Position numbers and translations under genes: made by a program. A stretch of 11,763 nt of DNA from Larix sibirica (Eukaryota > Streptophyta > Pinopsida > Pinales > Pinaceae): contig NWUY0303906197.1 of assembly GCA_004151065.3 (NCBI GenBank), forward strand, positions 1-11,763, given 5' to 3'. The notes under the pieces were generated by a model, which was given only the letters and a program-made list of their open reading frames with translations, was not told where the DNA came from and made no database searches. This document shows, in pieces, positions 8,926 through 11,763 of the stretch. The stretch's first letter is position 1. Every line of letters begins with the position of its first letter.

Positions 8926-9558
8926 TTTGAAAATTTGATTCTTGTACTAGGTGTTTTTTAAGAGCTCGTTGAACAGGATTGAAATGTTAATTTTAGAAAT
9001 TTCATTTTGAAGGTTAAAAGACGACTGAGGTTTTTCTGCTTCTTTTACATTAACATCTTTCTTCCCTTTTGAATAATTCTTAGGTACATCATTTTTCAGA
9101 TCATCTTTCTTACGAGATTCTTGATTTTGTCAACTTGTAAAAGGCTGATCAATGGAGGATTTATTTGAATTTACACCAATGTTCTTATTTCTAAGATTGT
9201 ATCTCCTTTGAAAGTCGATTACCGCATTCTGATACCCTTTTTGGTACTGTTATGACTCTTGTTCTAACATATATTATTCATTTCCTTGAGCAGCACTTTC
9301 ATAGCCTTCTTTGGTGAAATAAAAATGAGGTTCAAAACGATCAAATAGATGGATTTGATCGTAAGGAAATCCTACATCTTCTTCGGCAACATAATTTTCA
9401 GGGAAAGGGGGCTTGATTTGTTAGTAAGCTTAGTTTCTCTGGTCTACTGGATTCCTTTGGTCTCTTTTCCTTATCTAAGGAATAGGGGGCCTTCTGAAGT
9501 TAGGATTTCTAATCTGCGGTTTTTTTTTCTCTTATAGCAGGCCTATTTTCTAAGGGCA
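8926..9558 (-). pseudogene. gag: Gag polyprotein, C-terminal remnant
   Basis: This is the C-terminal end of a Tat-type Gag, the capsid precursor that packages the element RNA. Readable blocks include NPNFRRP near 9490-9510, the stretch PPFPENYVAEED near 9380-9415, DQIHLFDRFEPHF near 9320-9360, GYQN followed by a basic DFQRRYNLRNK block near 9181-9235, and a Lys-rich linker. The frame runs straight into protease, as in fused gag-pol frames. In-frame stops occur at 9550 (TAG), 9532 (TAA), 9475 (TAG), 9430, 9421, 9274 and 9250 (all TAA), 9130 (TGA) and 8947 (TAG); nearly all fit lost Gln codons. Above about 9560 the similarity ends and stops become random, so capsid and the N-terminus are missing. 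No CCHC zinc knuckle is visible in what remains. Confidence 0.75.
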
Positions 9559-9599
9559 TCTAGAAGAAGACTACACTCATTTTCTCCTTTCGTAATTTA

Positions 9600-11763
9600 T
9601 GTGCACTAGAAAGATAATGTTATGATTAAAGAGAAAGCATAGATTTCATGACTGTTAATAGTAGATAACGGAGTGATTGTAAATAAAATATTACGAATTC
9701 ACTATTTATTTGCGTTGCTTCTTTTTATTTTTTGTGCTCTTCGTGATGTGTGTGGCTACAAAATTAGCAACATGAATTTATTAATGCCCATGGATTTAGG
9801 CGTTCTAAGTATGAACTGAAGGATATTATAGGTTTGTGGAGAACTTAGTTGCATAGATGTAGGCATCAAGTTCTAGCTTTGAGGGAATCATATATATGGT
9901 TGTATATGCGAAGCTTATAAGCATATAGGAGCATATAAGAGAATCCAAATGAAATTATCCAAAAATAAATTTTCTAAAATAAAAATTACCATGGGGATTT
10001 ATTTTTTTACAAATATCCTATCGTGCTCATTCGTAAAAGGGTTTAAAATTTGTGAAATATTAATGTATTATATTGTTTCGTATTAAGGTGGGAAGAGGAA
10101 TTTTTAATTGAAGCATGTTTATAGGTATTAGGGGTGGTTTAGGGGTGAGGGACTTGATAGGTATTGAGGAGGTGTAATAGTATTGGGCAATGGCTTGTTG
10201 AAAAAGAAATCAATGCACGATTGACAATGGAAAAACTCTCTTTTGAAACATAAATCAACAATGAGTTTGTAGCTTCATTCCTTGCTAAGAATGTTTGAAT
10301 ATTTTGTATGATGAACACGATTGAGAATCAGATCTCCCCTCATTAAATACCTTTGTTTGTAGGTGTTTGCATGTTCTTGTGATATTTTTGTGATTTGTAA
10401 GTTTATATAATATTTTCCTTATCTTCCTATGAGGTATAGAAAAACATGGGTATTAAGTATTCCATGAAATAGATAGATACTTAGGATATTTTGTAAAAAT
10501 AAGACGTTTTTTAATTGTAAATATGTATTGGAAGAAGGGTTCAAAAGAAGGGTTTGGGAAATATTTTTCAATACTTAGTGAAATTAGGGACATTCTTTAA
10601 TATCCCGTAAACGAATGCATTATGTCAAAGTTGCGTTGAGTGAAACCCCTATGAAAATTATGATAAGCAAAAGAGTTGTCGTCCACTATATCTAAAGATG
10701 TTTTAAACTTTGTTCTCCAATTTAGTTTGAAATTCTTGCACTATGACTTGCAAAATAAAATAAGAAGAAAATAATTGTGAAAATAAGTGTTTCTCATCTT
10801 AGTTGTTCAATTAGTGACTCATATAAATTTATCTCCTAAAAACATAAATAAACGAACAATGATGTGTGTGTTATGGGTTTTTTTTAACTTTTCCAAAATA
10901 TGGATAAGAATTCATGAAACCTTGCATATTTTTTTATATAAAGTATGAGGATCCAATAAATTTTCCAAAAGCAAAAAATTACGTTAAAAAAAGAGTTACC
11001 TTTAGTGGAGAAGTATGGATAAGAGTCATGAATCCAAGATTCAAATAAACATATCTCCAAATAATATAAAAACTTAAAAACTGACAATGAAGTATATATA
11101 TATATATATAATGGTTTTTGTAAAGTTTTGCAATTTATTTTTTATCTAATAAAAATGCAATTAGGTATTTATTTTATTTTGATTTGTTAAAATTACTCCA
11201 TATTATCGACATGTCTTAGGGAAATTGCTAATTTATTTAACTTCTCTAACTTATTTCTTTCACTACAAAGGGGTTGATGATATTTTTTTTAATAACTCAT
11301 TAGATCACTTTTCTCAACAGTTCCTTCTTACCACAAAGAAAATATTTCTACTACCATATTTTACATCATGTTGGTATGCTACATGGTGTGATATTTCTAT
11401 ATGAGATTATATGTCTGAGCAAGTAGATGTTAGCGAATACTTTTTTTTGTTCTTTCATTAGATGCAAAAAAAAAATTCTTTTAGGATAGATCTTATTTAT
11501 TTTTTTTGAAGTTGTATTAGTACACATAGGATAGGACATGATCAATGACCTCTTATGTAGTGTCCCTTTTTTTAAACTAGGAAAAATTGCAATTTTTGGC
11601 CAATTCGACCCTTAGACTAGTGATAACTCAAATGCTTCCAAATGGATCCTAAAGATCTCGAATTGCGTCTGAAGGTGTTTGAAAGGTATTAAGACATAAA
11701 AGCAACAAAATTTGCATCGTTCCTCTCTACAACTTTTAATAAGCAATGTCTAACTGAGATAAA
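9600..11763. other. AT-rich flanking DNA without recognisable genes
   Basis: About 2.2 kb beyond the truncated gag has no similarity that I recognise. In the plus-strand frame I read from 9771 to 10800, stops occur at roughly one in twelve codons, close to what this base composition gives by chance. The frame at 10884-11087 (minus) is a short, Phe/Tyr/Ile-rich read-through of AT-rich sequence. The last 200 bases (11580-11763) are slightly less AT-rich, but nothing identifies them. No tRNA, rRNA or terminal inverted repeats were seen. It may be host intergenic DNA or an older unrecognised repeat. Confidence 0.55.
11093..11110 (+). repeat. (TA)9 microsatellite
   Basis: Nine uninterrupted TA dinucleotides lie in AT-rich flanking DNA. 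Such tracts are common and polymorphic in plant intergenic regions; no function is implied. Confidence 0.95.

Larger units (their letters stand above)
200..9570 (-). mobile_element. Degenerate Ty3/gypsy (Tat-lineage) LTR retrotransposon, 5'-truncated
   Basis: Minus-strand translation gives, in order, gag C-terminus, protease, an extra RNase H, reverse transcriptase, native RNase H, integrase and a long third frame. The order protease-RT-RNase H-integrase defines Ty3/gypsy. The motifs SWSYE, LDGFSGYN, TPWGTF, MPFGLMNAGATF and VNGRFLKH, plus a second RNase H, point to the plant Tat lineage (family knowledge, not a search). Frames used from 5' to 3' are broken by about nine frameshifts and about 52 stops, so no protein is made intact. 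No LTR pair, primer-binding site or target-site duplication is visible. The 5' side stops inside gag near 9550-9600. The low-coordinate end is uncertain: the third frame fades out near 399, and a purine tract at 199-212 could be the polypurine tract before a 3' LTR. Confidence 0.9.

Noticed and set aside
399-9558. Nuclear genetic code with TAA/TAG read as Gln
   Set aside because: Two TAA replace residues that are Tyr and catalytic Glu, ordinary CAA/CAG are still common, and frameshifts and a deletion show plain decay.
9771-10300. Plus-strand frame with coherent-looking stretches such as HEFINAHGFRRSKYELKD and EKEINARLTMEKLSFE
   Set aside because: Over the whole stretch to 10800 stops occur in about 30 of 343 codons, near random expectation, and no family is recognised. 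The first part alone has few stops, which is not enough.
10895-11035. Imperfect direct repeat TATGGATAAGA..TCATGAA at 10899 and 11014
   Set aside because: It is only about 20 bases with mismatches in AT-rich DNA, with no flanking structure that would mark a mobile element.
10884-11087. 67-codon minus-strand frame rich in Phe, Tyr and Ile
   Set aside because: It is a typical read-through of AT-rich DNA, with no conserved motif or good start context.

Overview
The window looks like repeat-rich nuclear DNA of a seed plant. It is AT-rich and carries no intact gene. Everything recognisable belongs to one old, decayed LTR retrotransposon of the Ty3/gypsy superfamily, lying on the minus strand. The wording of its protease, reverse transcriptase, RNase H and integrase motifs fits the plant Tat lineage. 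The amount of slow decay (dozens of in-frame stops, few large deletions) would suit a large, slowly purged genome such as a gymnosperm's, but that is only a guess.

Read 5'->3' on the minus strand, the element runs: C-terminal gag (about 9558-8926); aspartic protease (8925-8346); an extra plant/archaeal-type RNase H placed before the reverse transcriptase (about 8340-7620); reverse transcriptase with YMDD (about 7606-6774); native RNase H and connection (6767-5869); integrase ending in a typical C-terminus (5868-4753). After a 0.86 kb spacer (4752-3891) comes a third open frame of about 1160 codons (3890-399). Its N-terminal half is globular-looking, its middle is a long coiled coil, and it has a further C-terminal region. 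The spacer holds AATAAA-rich sequence, two purine-tract repeats and a good TATA box about 45 nt before the ATG of the third frame. The third protein may therefore have had its own transcript.

The element is dead. I read about 52 in-frame stops. About 47 are TAA or TAG and only about 5 TGA, and most sit where the family has glutamine. That is what C-to-T change at CAA/CAG gives, as expected for a long-methylated copy. It also has homopolymer frameshifts, a 7-bp duplication-like insertion, a deletion in integrase, a stop in place of the integrase catalytic Glu, and loss of two catalytic Asp of the extra RNase H. No LTR pair or primer-binding site is visible. The 5' end (N-terminal gag, 5' LTR) is missing, and the 3' end is unclear and may lie within or beyond positions 1-400.

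The rest (about 9600-11763) is AT-rich DNA with stop density near random expectation in the frame I read through. It holds a short (TA)9 microsatellite, a weak 20-bp direct repeat and no gene I can support.
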